Shown: positions 35,338 through 44,068 of the stretch, in pieces | How the letters are laid out: each line of letters starts with the position of its first letter | How positions within the stretch are numbered: position 1 is the stretch's first letter | Origin: Polynucleobacter sp. es-EL-1 | GTDB lineage: Bacteria; Pseudomonadota; Gammaproteobacteria; Burkholderiales; Burkholderiaceae | Assembly (NCBI RefSeq): GCF_018687975.1 | Contig: NZ_CP061310.1 | Coordinates: 1,364,001-1,428,000 of the forward strand | Length of the DNA: 64,000 bases | Direction: 5' to 3' | Notes under the pieces: model-generated | What the model was told of the DNA's origin: nothing | Database searches by the model: none | Seen by the model: the letters and a program-made list of their open reading frames with translations, nothing else | Made by a program: the position numbers and the translations under genes

Positions 35338-35356
35338 CACCGTCTCCATCATTATG
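35338..35356 (+). repeat. Right att-like site
   Basis: CACCGTCTCCATCATTATG agrees with the ssrA 3' end at 15 of 19 positions in the same orientation. Inferred attR. Confidence 0.38.
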
Positions 35357-35382
35357 AAGTAAATTGCTTTGCTTGATAGACC

Positions 35383-35409
35383 AACGCCACCTCAATGGGT
35401 GGCGTTTTT
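35383..35409 (+). terminator. Orphan Rho-independent terminator right of the islet
   Basis: Perfect 9-bp stem AACGCCACC / GGTGGCGTT with loop TCAATG and then TTTTTC, oriented for plus-strand transcripts. No plus-strand gene lies directly before it. Its place 27 bases after the att-like site suggests it was the terminator of ssrA before the insertion. Confidence 0.8.
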
Positions 35410-35443
35410 CTTTGATTCCATTTTTTAATTCACCCTAATTTCA

Positions 35444-37186
35444 TTAACGCTTCGGCGTTTTACCCACCATCTTCACCGCTCTTAAGAAATCAAAGTCGAC
35501 ACCTTTATCGGCTTGTGTAACGGTATCTAAAAACAGCTTGAGATAGCCACGCTCTGCAGTAGGTTCAATCACTGGATTTGCTTTTGCACGCTGAGCTAGC
35601 TCTTCATCAGGAATTAATAAGCTGATCTCGCGATTTTTGACACTTAAGCGAATGCGATCCCCATTTTGTACATAGGCTAATGGCCCGCCCACTGCAGCCT
35701 CTGGTGTTACGTGCAACACAATCGTTCCGAATGCAGTGCCACTCATACGGCCATCTGAGATACGCACAATATCTTTTACGCCTGCGCGCGCTAATTTCAA
35801 TGGAATCGGAATATAGCCCGCCTCAGGCATGCCGGGCGCCCCTTTTGGACCAATATTCTTTAAAACCAAAATATCGTCTGCAGTGACATCCAAATCGGGA
35901 CTGTCGATGCGATTGGCGAGATCTTCTGCATTTTCAAAAACAACGGCGCGCCCTTCATGCTCCATGAGTTTTTCATTTGCTGCAGACTGTTTGATAATCG
36001 CACCACCAGGCGCTAAATTGCCGCGCAATACAGCAATACTGCCCCGTGGATAAATTGGGTTATTGAATGGGCGCACCACATCCTGCTTAAAGCTGGGTGG
36101 AGCAGCATCAATTTCCTCACCCAAGGTACGACCGGTAACTGTCATAGCATCGAGCTTTAATAATGGCTTTAACTCACGCAGCAAGGTAGTCATACCACCA
36201 GCATCATGAAAATTTTCCATGTAATGGTCGCCCGATGGCTTCAGGTCAACGAGCACAGGGGTTTCATTACCCATTTGATCGAGAGCCTCTAAATCAATCT
36301 CCAGACCCATACGACCAGCGATAGCTGCTAAGTGAACAATGCCGTTTGTTGAACCACCAATCGCCAGTAAAACGCGCATGGCATTTTCAAAGGCATCTGC
36401 AGTCAATACCTGATCGATCGTTAAACCATCTTTAGCCATTTGTACAGCGCGCGCACCAGTCTCCTCGGCAATTCGGATGCGGTCAGCAGTCACGGCGGGT
36501 GGAGTGGCGCCACCTGGCACTGTCATGCCTAGCGCCTCTGAGATACATGCCATGGTGCTAGCGGTGCCCATGACAGAACAGGTTCCCACACTGGCAACCA
36601 ATTGATCATTGACCTCATCTTTTTCTACTTCATCAATTTCGCCAGCACGGAACTTACCCCAATAACGGCGGCAGTCAGTGCATGCACCAACTCGTTCACT
36701 ACGATGTGAACCCGTCAACATCGATCCGGTAATTAATTGAATGGCAGGCAAACCTGCAGAAGCTGCACCCATCATTTGAGCCGGCACAGTCTTATCGCAA
36801 CCACCGATCATGACTACAGCATCCATCGGTTGTGCGCGTAGCATTTCTTCGGTATCCATCGACATCAAGTTGCGCAAATACATACTGGTTGGCGCTGCAA
36901 AACTCTCATGAATCGAAATCGTTGGAAAATCCATGGGCAGACCACCAGCCAACATCACGCCACGCTTCACCGCTTCGATTAACTGGGGCATATTTCCGTG
37001 ACAAGGATTGTATGCGCTACCCGTATTAATAATCCCAATCACAGGCCTCTCTAATGCGCTGTTGGTATAGCCCGCCCCTTTAATAAATGCTTTACGCAAA
37101 AACAATGAGAAGCCTTTATCGCCATAACTCGTTAAACCCTTGCGAAGACCGCTCTCAGGGATCTGTTTATTTTTCTTTTCAGTCAT
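35444..37186 (-). CDS. IlvD/Edd family dehydratase (sugar-acid or dihydroxy-acid dehydratase)
   Basis: 580 residues. Iron-sulfur and metal motifs of the family are present: GCDKTVPAQMMGAASAGLP, the cysteine in VGTCSVMGTASTMA and GRMSGTAFGTIVLH near the C-terminus. The opening RPVIGIINTGSAYNPCHGNMPQL resembles arabonate/pentonate dehydratases more than housekeeping IlvD, so a sugar-acid substrate is more likely than branched-chain amino acid synthesis. It is alone, divergent from the VOC gene, and lies 9-18 kb from the TRAP cluster that could deliver such substrates. Confidence 0.85.
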   Translation of the reverse strand: MTEKKNKQIPESGLRKGLTSYGDKGFSLFLRKAFIKGAGYTNSALERPVIGIINTGSAYNPCHGNMPQLIEAVKRGVMLAGGLPMDFPTISIHESFAAPTSMYLRNLMSMDTEEMLRAQPMDAVVMIGGCDKTVPAQMMGAASAGLPAIQLITGSMLTGSHRSERVGACTDCRRYWGKFRAGEIDEVEKDEVNDQLVASVGTCSVMGTASTMACISEALGMTVPGGATPPAVTADRIRIAEETGARAVQMAKDGLTIDQVLTADAFENAMRVLLAIGGSTNGIVHLAAIAGRMGLEIDLEALDQMGNETPVLVDLKPSGDHYMENFHDAGGMTTLLRELKPLLKLDAMTVTGRTLGEEIDAAPPSFKQDVVRPFNNPIYPRGSIAVLRGNLAPGGAIIKQSAANEKLMEHEGRAVVFENAEDLANRIDSPDLDVTADDILVLKNIGPKGAPGMPEAGYIPIPLKLARAGVKDIVRISDGRMSGTAFGTIVLHVTPEAAVGGPLAYVQNGDRIRLSVKNREISLLIPDEELAQRAKANPVIEPTAERGYLKLFLDTVTQADKGVDFDFLRAVKMVGKTPKR

Positions 37187-37376
37187 CAGATATTTTCTTT
37201 GTTCTAGGCAATAATGGATTTACTCAAACCAAAAGTAGTGCTCTATTGGAAAGCAGTAAATGTCTCTTTTTATCTCTTTGATGAATCATTATTTTGATAG
37301 AGTAAATATACTAAACTTTGACTTAATTGACTTTCTAGCGCCCCATTTGATAACAAACTAACCAATCAGGACCTTT

Positions 37377-37799
37377 ATGCCAACGATCCAGCCCTTTCAC
37401 CTTGCTTTTCCAGTTAATGACCTAGAGGCAGCTCGCGCATTTTATGGAAAGACCTTAGGTTGTCCCGAAGGAAGAAGTTCTGATGAATGGATCGATTTTG
37501 ATTTTTATGGCCACCAAATTGTTGCCCACTTGGCTCCAGAAGAATGCGGCACTACAGCCGCAAATCAGGTTGATGGTCATCAAGTTCCCGTAAAACATTT
37601 TGGTGTCGTATTGACCATGGCAGATTGGAATGCGCTTGCTGATCGATTACGTAACAGTGGCATTCAATTCATCATCGAGCCACAAATTCGCTTTAAAGGG
37701 CAAGTAGGCGAACAAGCAACGATGTTCTTCTTGGATCCTGCTGGTAATGCCTTGGAATTTAAGGCCTTCGAAGATCCGACTCAGTTATTTGCAAAATAA
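37377..37799 (+). CDS. VOC (glyoxalase/dioxygenase) superfamily protein
   Basis: 140 residues, one complete vicinal-oxygen-chelate module pair. Candidate metal ligands are the His in PFHLAFPV near residue 8, the His in VKHFGVVL and the Glu in ALEFKAFED. FFLDPAGNALEFK is the family end motif. The reaction cannot be told from the sequence. Confidence 0.85.
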   Translation: MPTIQPFHLAFPVNDLEAARAFYGKTLGCPEGRSSDEWIDFDFYGHQIVAHLAPEECGTTAANQVDGHQVPVKHFGVVLTMADWNALADRLRNSGIQFIIEPQIRFKGQVGEQATMFFLDPAGNALEFKAFEDPTQLFAK

Positions 37800-37828
37800 T
37801 AACTGTGAAAAGTTCTTCTTTGAAGCTT

Positions 37829-39019
37829 CTAGCGAATACCTAAGCGCCACAAGGAAGTAGTCTCAGCAGATCTCGCAAAATACAATGGGTCGGATTCATC
37901 AAATGCCTTACTGTGCTTGGGCTTAGTATCGATGTGACCCAATACCTGCAGGCCAGCTTGCTCAATCCAATCGAGTAGTTGTTTGCGGGTACGCATACCC
38001 AAATGCTCTGCTAAATCCGACAGAATGAGCCAACCTTCACCCTGATCCAATAAGTGATTTTTTAAACTCATTAAGAAGCCCTTGAGCATTTGGCTATCTG
38101 GGTCATACACCGCATGTTCTAGCCTAGAGCTTGGTCTTGCAGGCAGCCAGGGAGGGTTGCACACCACTAAAGCTGCTTTTCCTTCTGGAAATAAATTCGC
38201 TTTCGCAACTTCTACTTGATGATCCAAATTGAGCCTTTGAATATTCTCAGCAGCGCAGATGAGCGCTCTTTCATCAAGATCAGTAGCAACAATTTTCTGC
38301 ACACCTCGCATTGCTAGAATCACAGATAACACGCCTGTGCCAACACCAATGTCAAAGGCAATAGAGTTTCCATCTAAAGCATTTGGTAATGGCGCATTAC
38401 AAACTAACTCAAGGTATTCACCACGAATCGGGGAGAAAACACCGTAATGGGGATGAACAACAATAGGCTCTCCAGAGCTATCAGCAAGTACTGGCAAACC
38501 ATGTTTACGCCATTCATGCGCACTAATCACTCCTAAGAGCTCACGCAACGAAATGACATAGGGTTCAGTGGTATGGCCATAAGCCTCCGAACAAGCCAAA
38601 ACAACATCTGGAGCGCGCCTCAAAGAAATCGTGTGGTCTGGATTACATGGAATTAATAGCATTCCCAAGACCCGTGCACGCTGAGATTGCATCAAGCGGT
38701 GCTGATTAAATAAATCTAATGGTGTTTTTTGAGGGGCAAGATTAGCAGATTTATCCGATCTTTTACCTAAGCGCTTGGATTTTTTTGAAGGCTTATCAAC
38801 CCTCCTAATCAAAGCCTGTAAGAGCTGACGGGCATTCTGAAAATCACCTCTCCAAAGCAGGGCCGTGCCCTCACAGGCCAAGCGATAGGCTTCGTCAGCT
38901 GTCATCGTGTCGTCTGCAAGCCTAATGCGCTTGTGAGCCGCTATCCCATTTTCAGAATGCCACATTGCTGAGCGTGACTCTCCCCCTTCATCCCAGCAGA
39001 TGAGTTCATTCTGATTCAT
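37829..39019 (-). CDS. Class I SAM-dependent methyltransferase with NPPW motif
   Basis: 396 residues. The SAM-binding core IAFDIGVGTGVLSVILAMRG and VVATDLDERALICAAENI is followed by VVCNPPWLPARPS. NPPW marks enzymes that methylate a planar amino group in nucleic acid or protein (RlmG/PrmA/HemK group). The first 190 residues hold an unrelated N-terminal part with a basic linker (KKSKRLGKRSDKS). Target unknown; rRNA or protein is likely. Four bases from the next gene upstream, so co-transcribed with it. Confidence 0.82.
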   Translation of the reverse strand: MNQNELICWDEGGESRSAMWHSENGIAAHKRIRLADDTMTADEAYRLACEGTALLWRGDFQNARQLLQALIRRVDKPSKKSKRLGKRSDKSANLAPQKTPLDLFNQHRLMQSQRARVLGMLLIPCNPDHTISLRRAPDVVLACSEAYGHTTEPYVISLRELLGVISAHEWRKHGLPVLADSSGEPIVVHPHYGVFSPIRGEYLELVCNAPLPNALDGNSIAFDIGVGTGVLSVILAMRGVQKIVATDLDERALICAAENIQRLNLDHQVEVAKANLFPEGKAALVVCNPPWLPARPSSRLEHAVYDPDSQMLKGFLMSLKNHLLDQGEGWLILSDLAEHLGMRTRKQLLDWIEQAGLQVLGHIDTKPKHSKAFDESDPLYFARSAETTSLWRLGIR

Positions 39020-39022
39020 AGA

Positions 39023-39574
39023 TTAGGCAGGAGGATGCTCCTCAGGATTTACATCCAGAGCAATTAAGAAGCGTGAGACCATGTTGTACGCTGCAATCAC
39101 TGTAACCAGCTCTACGGCATCCGTATTGCCTAGAGCAAGCTGTAAGCGTTTCATTAAATCAGGGTCGACTTTGATATTGCGTGTCATCTGAAAAGTGAGG
39201 CTAGCAGCATCATTTTCTAGCGGACTAAATAATTCTGCTGGGAAATTGGTTTGCCCAATGAGTCTGAGTGCATCTACCTGGGCTTGGGTACCGCCTGCCT
39301 TCATAAAAGGTGGGGCATGATGAAAGAACTCATACTCAGCACCATTTAAGACCGCAACACCACACATCGCTAATTCACGTAATTTTGGATCCAAGGAGAG
39401 GTTATTGCGGATCTCACCAATAAAGTGATTCCAACCCTGGGCAATCGGAACGCTATGTAAAAGCATACGATCTAGATTAATAAATTGACCACCACGTCGC
39501 TTGCGGATGGCGGCAACCAGATCAGCTGGTTCAGCCAGATCGATTGGCTGGTAGGGAATTAAACGCTCAGACAT
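39023..39574 (-). CDS. Carboxymuconolactone decarboxylase family protein
   Basis: 183 residues, all-helical AhpD-like fold. RELAMCGVAVLNGAEYEFFHHAP is the family core. The CxxC of AhpD is absent (only one Cys), so it is not a peroxidase partner of that kind. It may be a gamma-carboxymuconolactone decarboxylase relative of unknown substrate. Confidence 0.82.
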   Translation of the reverse strand: MSERLIPYQPIDLAEPADLVAAIRKRRGGQFINLDRMLLHSVPIAQGWNHFIGEIRNNLSLDPKLRELAMCGVAVLNGAEYEFFHHAPPFMKAGGTQAQVDALRLIGQTNFPAELFSPLENDAASLTFQMTRNIKVDPDLMKRLQLALGNTDAVELVTVIAAYNMVSRFLIALDVNPEEHPPA

Positions 39575-39686
39575 AGAGTTGCTCTAAATAAAAGGTATCA
39601 ATGGCAAAAAATAGACAGTGTGGCTAAGATTATCACTCTAATAAGATCTTCCTTGATAATAAGCACTCAGCAATACCACTCTCGCC

Positions 39687-40454
39687 ATGAAACCCATTCT
39701 CAATATAGCCGCCTACTTATTTGTTAGCCTAGATCACTTGACTGAGCTGCGAACCAAGATTTTGGATCAATGCAATGCTCGGGAGCTCAAGGGCACCATC
39801 TTGCTCACTGGAGAGGGCATTAATCTCTTTCTGGCAGGCAAAGAATTAGAACTACGCGGCTTCTTGGATTGGTTAAGAGAAGATGCTCGCTTTGCGCCTC
39901 TTGAAGCCAAAGAAAGCTGGTCCGAGACGCAGCCCTTCAAGAAAATGCTCGTCAAGATTAAGAACGAGATTATTCGCATGAATCATCCAGCGATTCGTCC
40001 AGAAGAAGGTAGGGCAAAATTTATTTCACCAAAGAAATTACAGGAATGGTTAGATCGTGGAACGGATGACTTAGGTCGCCCTGTTGTGATGATTGATACC
40101 CGTAATGCATTTGAAGTGGATTACGGTACTTTTGAAAATGCACTGCATTTCAACATCAATAAATTTACTGAGTTCCCAGAGGCAATATCAGCCCATAAGG
40201 AAGCCTTGTCTGACAAAACCTTAGTGAGCTTTTGTACTGGTGGGATTCGCTGTGAAAAATCTGGTCTCTATATGCGAGAAATCGGTATGGAGCACAGCTA
40301 CCAGCTAGAGGGCGGAATCCTCAAATACTTTGAGGAAGTAGGCTCCGCACATTACCAAGGTAGCTGCTTTGTATTTGATGAGCGTGAAGCCTTGGAACCT
40401 AATTTGGATTCAATTCCCTTGGAAAATTCGATCCGCAAAAAACTCAAGGCTTAG
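39687..40454 (+). CDS. trhO: tRNA uridine-34 hydroxylase / rhodanese-like protein TrhO (short form)
   Basis: Oxygen-dependent hydroxylation of U34 on the way to (c)mo5U. N-terminal acylphosphatase-like domain (GTILLTGEGINLFLAG), then a rhodanese domain with the active loop CTGGIRCEKSGLYM near residues 185-200. 255 residues against about 350 in E. coli: the C-terminal cysteine-rich part is missing, the stop coming just after the domain. Confidence 0.85.
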   Translation: MKPILNIAAYLFVSLDHLTELRTKILDQCNARELKGTILLTGEGINLFLAGKELELRGFLDWLREDARFAPLEAKESWSETQPFKKMLVKIKNEIIRMNHPAIRPEEGRAKFISPKKLQEWLDRGTDDLGRPVVMIDTRNAFEVDYGTFENALHFNINKFTEFPEAISAHKEALSDKTLVSFCTGGIRCEKSGLYMREIGMEHSYQLEGGILKYFEEVGSAHYQGSCFVFDEREALEPNLDSIPLENSIRKKLKA

Positions 40455-40464
40455 AAAAGACTCT

Positions 40465-40767
40465 CTAGCTAGACTTACCCACTAAAGTCATATGCTCAAC
40501 AAAAGGGGGTTTTGCAAAAAATGGCCCCACAATCGCACGCCAATCAGCGAAAGCTTCTGAACCCCGAAAATCGACTGTATGGTTTTCTAAAGTATCCCAA
40601 TAAATCAATAATAGATAACGGGCTGGGCTCTCAATACTATGATTCACCTTAAAACCCTGAAATCCCTTTGCCTTTGAGATCACGGTATTCACCCCACGCA
40701 AAATCGCTTCCTCAAACTGGGCACACTTGCTTGGATCGATTTCAATATCACAGTGCTCCAAAATCAT
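40465..40767 (-). CDS. Antibiotic biosynthesis monooxygenase (ABM) domain protein
   Basis: 100 residues, one dimeric alpha-beta barrel. ARYLLLIYWDTLENHTVDFRGSEAF is the ABM core, and FEEAILRGVNTVISKAKGFQG precedes it. Such proteins are small oxygenases or heme/quinone-handling enzymes; the substrate is unknown. Convergent with trhO, with 10 bases between stops. Confidence 0.8.
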   Translation of the reverse strand: MILEHCDIEIDPSKCAQFEEAILRGVNTVISKAKGFQGFKVNHSIESPARYLLLIYWDTLENHTVDFRGSEAFADWRAIVGPFFAKPPFVEHMTLVGKSS

Positions 40768-40843
40768 TTGTATTTCCTTTTTTAAAATAGCCTATCTTCA
40801 ATAGTAAACTTAAATCCACATAATAAATAACGATACTAGAGAC

Positions 40844-41818
40844 ATGGCCAATTTACCCAATGTTGTCATTCTTGGCGATTATGAGCACGCTCTACGTCGC
40901 TATTCTGATTGGAGCAAAGTAGATCAACTTTGCCACATCCAAATGTATGACGACCCCCTAAGTAATGAGTCTTTATACGAAGCAATCAAGGATGCTGATA
41001 TTGTCATTCTGGTTCGGGACCGAATTCCATTTGATGCAGCGCTCATTGCCCGACTTCCAAAACTCAAATTACTCATGTTCACGGGCAAGCGTAACAGCAC
41101 ATTAGATGTTGCTGCACTGAAAGCGAGAAATATACCAATAGCCTGCACTCCTGGCGGCCCATCAAAAGACTCCACGACTGAGTTGACTTGGGCACTTATT
41201 TTAGGTGCCAGCAAACATCTTCTGCGCCAAAATCAATTAATCCATTCCGGAGAATGGCGTGATGAGCTATCAGTATTACCCATACTCTCTGGTGAACGCC
41301 TAGGTTTAATTGGCTTAGGAGCAATTGGTAGTGCAGTAGCTAAAGTAGGTATTGCATTTGGAATGGAAGTGGTTGCCTGGAGTCCCAATATGACGACAGA
41401 GCGCGCAGCAGCGCAACAGGTGAAATCAGTCAGCCTAAATGAGCTCTTACAAAGCTCTAAAGTGGTTAGCTTGCATCTGGTGGCAGGTCCAAGTACCAAG
41501 GGATTGATTGGTGCCGAGCAACTTGCCTTAATGAGACCGGATGCACTATTAGTCAATACTGCTCGATCAGCCCTGATCAAGATGGATGATTTAGAGACTG
41601 CATTGAAACTGGGTCGGCCCGCTCAAGCAGCTTTAGATGTTTTTGAGATTGAACCTCTCCCAAAAGAAGACTCCCTTAGAAATCATCCAGCACTGCTATT
41701 AACCCCCCACTTGGGCTTTGTTGCTGAGCCCATCTTCAAAGTCTTTGCTCAAGGTATTACAGACACGCTAGAGGCTTGGCTTACCCAACAAACCATTCCC
41801 CACCCTTTTGAAGCGTAA
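40844..41818 (+). CDS. D-2-hydroxyacid dehydrogenase family protein
   Basis: 324 residues. Rossmann loop LGLIGLGAIGSAVAKVG near residue 150, the VNTARSALIKMDDL loop with the catalytic Arg, the Glu in FEIEPLP and the His in LTPHLGFV. Closest in build to phosphoglycerate dehydrogenase-like reductases without regulatory domains. The chrA pair follows 5 bases later and may be read from the same message. Confidence 0.88.
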   Translation: MANLPNVVILGDYEHALRRYSDWSKVDQLCHIQMYDDPLSNESLYEAIKDADIVILVRDRIPFDAALIARLPKLKLLMFTGKRNSTLDVAALKARNIPIACTPGGPSKDSTTELTWALILGASKHLLRQNQLIHSGEWRDELSVLPILSGERLGLIGLGAIGSAVAKVGIAFGMEVVAWSPNMTTERAAAQQVKSVSLNELLQSSKVVSLHLVAGPSTKGLIGAEQLALMRPDALLVNTARSALIKMDDLETALKLGRPAQAALDVFEIEPLPKEDSLRNHPALLLTPHLGFVAEPIFKVFAQGITDTLEAWLTQQTIPHPFEA

Positions 41819-41823
41819 AAGTA

Positions 41824-42363
41824 TTGAACACACTGACTCCAACCCAGCTATTTATTAGCTTTAGCAAAATCGGCATGTCTGGTTTTGGTGGGGTATTGCC
41901 TTGGGCACGACGCACTCTAGTGGAACAAGATAAAGTACTAAGTTCTGAAGAATTTAGCGCCATGCTGGGCATCTGCCAGATTGTTCCTGGACCCAATATT
42001 GTGAACCTTGCTGTCTGTGTTGGCGCACGCTTTGCCGGTGCTAAAGGTGCATTTGCATCAGTACTGGGTCTTACCTTGGGGCCCATTTGTATTGTGTTAC
42101 TCCTCGCACTCCTTTACGAACATTACAGTTACATGGAGTCAGTACAGGGAATTCTTCGCGGAATTTCAGCGGTTGGTGTGGGCCTGATTGCATCAACCGG
42201 TTTTAAGATGCTGCGCGATGAATTTCGTTACCCGGCAATGTTGTTAGTTGTCATACTTACCATCATTACTGCCACTTACTTTCATCTAGGATTAGGCTGG
42301 GTCGTGCTGACCGCATCACCACTCGCCTTGTATTTGGCGCACCAGAAAGCTCGCATTCTATGA
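41824..42363 (+). CDS. Chromate transporter, N-terminal-half protein (ChrA type, short chain)
   Basis: 179 residues, about five to six membrane segments. The half-protein motifs SFSKIGMSGFGGVLPWARRTLVEQ-like region and CQIVPGPNIVNLAV are those of the CHR family. Start is a TTG at 41824; no ATG is available before the first conserved motif except inside it. It overlaps the second half gene by 4 bases. Together they make the two-subunit short-chain chromate/sulfate antiporter; the substrate may be other oxyanions. Confidence 0.86.
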   Translation: MNTLTPTQLFISFSKIGMSGFGGVLPWARRTLVEQDKVLSSEEFSAMLGICQIVPGPNIVNLAVCVGARFAGAKGAFASVLGLTLGPICIVLLLALLYEHYSYMESVQGILRGISAVGVGLIASTGFKMLRDEFRYPAMLLVVILTIITATYFHLGLGWVVLTASPLALYLAHQKARIL

Positions 42364-42881
42364 GCGTCTTATTGAGTTTATTTCTCAAGCTGTCCGCGTT
42401 CTCGCTCATCGCCTTTGGCGGAGTAAATGCCCTGCTTCCAAGTTTGTTAGATTTATCGGTCAATCAAGAGCGCTGGATTGATCTTCAAACCTTTGCAGAT
42501 TATTTTGCGATTGCTCAAGCTGCACCGGGACCCAATTTCATGACGGTGACCTTAATTGGCTGGCATGTTTATGGCGTACTCGGAGCTTTGATTGCGACCT
42601 TTGCTATTGCTTGGCCATCTTCTATCCTCGTCTTCTTCCTGCAACGCTGGGTCATGGGCATGAGTGACCAGCAGAAAAAGAAAACGATTCAATATGCAGC
42701 GGCAGCTTTAGCGATTGGCTTAGTACTTTCTTCTGCATGGCAAATTGCCTTGCAAATTAATCACAGCATCGCTGCTTATGCCTTAACCCTTGCAACCATT
42801 GGATTAACCGTATTTACTCGCTGGCACCCTTTGTACCTCATTGCCCTGGGTGCTGCTTTGGGATTATTTGGGCTGATATAA
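42360..42881 (+). CDS. Chromate transporter, C-terminal-half protein (ChrA type, short chain)
   Basis: 173 residues, the partner of the previous gene. SAFSLIAFGGVNALLPSLLD and AIAQAAPGPNFMTVTLIGWHVYG repeat the same half-motif, as expected for an internal duplication split into two genes. Translationally coupled by an ATGA overlap. Confidence 0.86.
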   Translation: MSVLLSLFLKLSAFSLIAFGGVNALLPSLLDLSVNQERWIDLQTFADYFAIAQAAPGPNFMTVTLIGWHVYGVLGALIATFAIAWPSSILVFFLQRWVMGMSDQQKKKTIQYAAAALAIGLVLSSAWQIALQINHSIAAYALTLATIGLTVFTRWHPLYLIALGAALGLFGLI

Positions 42882-42891
42882 ACCTACCAAT

Positions 42892-43269
42892 TTATTTCAA
42901 GGCTTGATAGGTCAAGATACCTAAAAAAGTTAAAGTGAGTGAGCCCAATAAATTTAAGAGTGCAGTGCCTAAGGCCCAAGTGACTTCACCACGCTGCATC
43001 AAGCCTACAACCTCTGCAGAAAAGCTCGAAAAGGTTGTCAAGCCACCTAGAAAGCCAGTAACAATAAATAACTTCCACTCGGGAGAAAGATGGGCGTTGT
43101 TCCCGAAGAAAGCGACCGCAATACCAATGAGATAACCGCCAACCATATTGGAGATAAAGGTGCCTAAGGGCACGCTAGAAGCAATTCCAACGGTAACTAG
43201 ATTAAATCCAGCTCTCAGTAAAGCTCCGAAACCCGCGCCGCAGAAGATAGCAAAGATAGATGGCCACAT
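42892..43269 (-). CDS. crcB: Fluoride-specific channel Fluc/CrcB
   Basis: 125 residues, four membrane segments. GAGFGALLRAG at the N-terminus and FLGGLTTFSSFSAEVV, which carries the Na+-binding and pore Phe residues, are diagnostic. It exports fluoride as a dual-topology dimer. No fluoride riboswitch can lie before it: the upstream gene ends only 10 bases away. Confidence 0.95.
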   Translation of the reverse strand: MWPSIFAIFCGAGFGALLRAGFNLVTVGIASSVPLGTFISNMVGGYLIGIAVAFFGNNAHLSPEWKLFIVTGFLGGLTTFSSFSAEVVGLMQRGEVTWALGTALLNLLGSLTLTFLGILTYQALK

Positions 43270-43279
43270 ATAAAAATCT

Positions 43280-44059
43280 CTATTGAATTGAAAAAGTAAG
43301 CATGCTAATTGAGCCCATCTCTACTTGATTAATTAATACCTTAGGAGTTTCATCATTACCCTCTAGAGCAAGAATGTATAAAGCAGGTAAATAATGCTCA
43401 GGGGTCGGCACAGATAAATGGGCGGCATCACCAAACTGCTCCCACTCGATGAGTGACTCATGGTGATTCGCCTTCATTTCCGAGACAAAAAAGTCGTTGA
43501 ACTCTTGAGCCCATGGATAAGGTTTTGCGCCATCTTCCCAATGAATCGTTCGCAGGTTATGAACAACATTACCACTGCCCAGAATTAGGATATTTTCATC
43601 TCGCAAAGGTTGTAATTTTTTCGCTAACTCGTAATGTTCTCGTGCCGATAGTGACCCATCTAGGCTGAGTTGCACAACGGGCACATCAGCATTTGGATAA
43701 AGATATTTCAGAACCGACCATGCGCCATGATCAATGCCCCACTCATACTCCTCGAGAACTACTGGGGTATCTAAAAGTTCTTGAACGCGATCAGCGAGCG
43801 CAGGGCATCCTGGTGCAGGATATTGAATTTCAAATAATTCTTGCGGAAACCCACCAAAATCATGAATCGTTTTGGGCTTGGGCATAGCGGTAACCCAGAC
43901 ACCTCGAGTTACCCAGTGCGCCGAAATAACCAAGATAGCATCTGGTCGCTTGAGCGACTTACCCAATTGAGCCCAAACTGCAGTGTAGCGATTGGGCTCG
44001 ATGGCGCACATCGGACTACCATGGCCAGCAAATACAGCAGGTTGGCGCTGGCTAGTCAT
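43280..44059 (-). CDS. ygiD: 4,5-DOPA-type extradiol dioxygenase (YgiD family)
   Basis: Class III extradiol dioxygenase, 259 residues. AGHGSPMCAIE, VISAHWVTRGVW, HDFGGFPQELFEIQYPAPG, EWGIDHGAWSVL and GSGNVVHNL give the metal-binding histidines and family blocks. E. coli YgiD cleaves DOPA; the natural substrate here is not known. It is directly upstream of crcB on the same strand. Confidence 0.88.
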   Translation of the reverse strand: MTSQRQPAVFAGHGSPMCAIEPNRYTAVWAQLGKSLKRPDAILVISAHWVTRGVWVTAMPKPKTIHDFGGFPQELFEIQYPAPGCPALADRVQELLDTPVVLEEYEWGIDHGAWSVLKYLYPNADVPVVQLSLDGSLSAREHYELAKKLQPLRDENILILGSGNVVHNLRTIHWEDGAKPYPWAQEFNDFFVSEMKANHHESLIEWEQFGDAAHLSVPTPEHYLPALYILALEGNDETPKVLINQVEMGSISMLTFSIQ

Positions 44060-44068
44060 TAAAACAAA

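Larger units (their letters stand above)
32280..35356. mobile_element. Putative decayed ssrA-integrated islet
   Basis: Bounded on the left by the ssrA 3' end and on the right by an imperfect copy of it. Contents: an interrupted reading frame, two AT-rich cargo genes for surface glycan synthesis, a second orphan frame, and the frameshifted start of a P4-type integrase. The base composition of the cargo is visibly more AT-rich than the flanking housekeeping genes. No mobility gene is intact, so it is fixed. The exact ends are inferred. Confidence 0.6.

Noticed and set aside
43270..43279. Fluoride riboswitch before crcB
   Set aside because: Only 10 bases separate crcB from the gene before it, which leaves no room.
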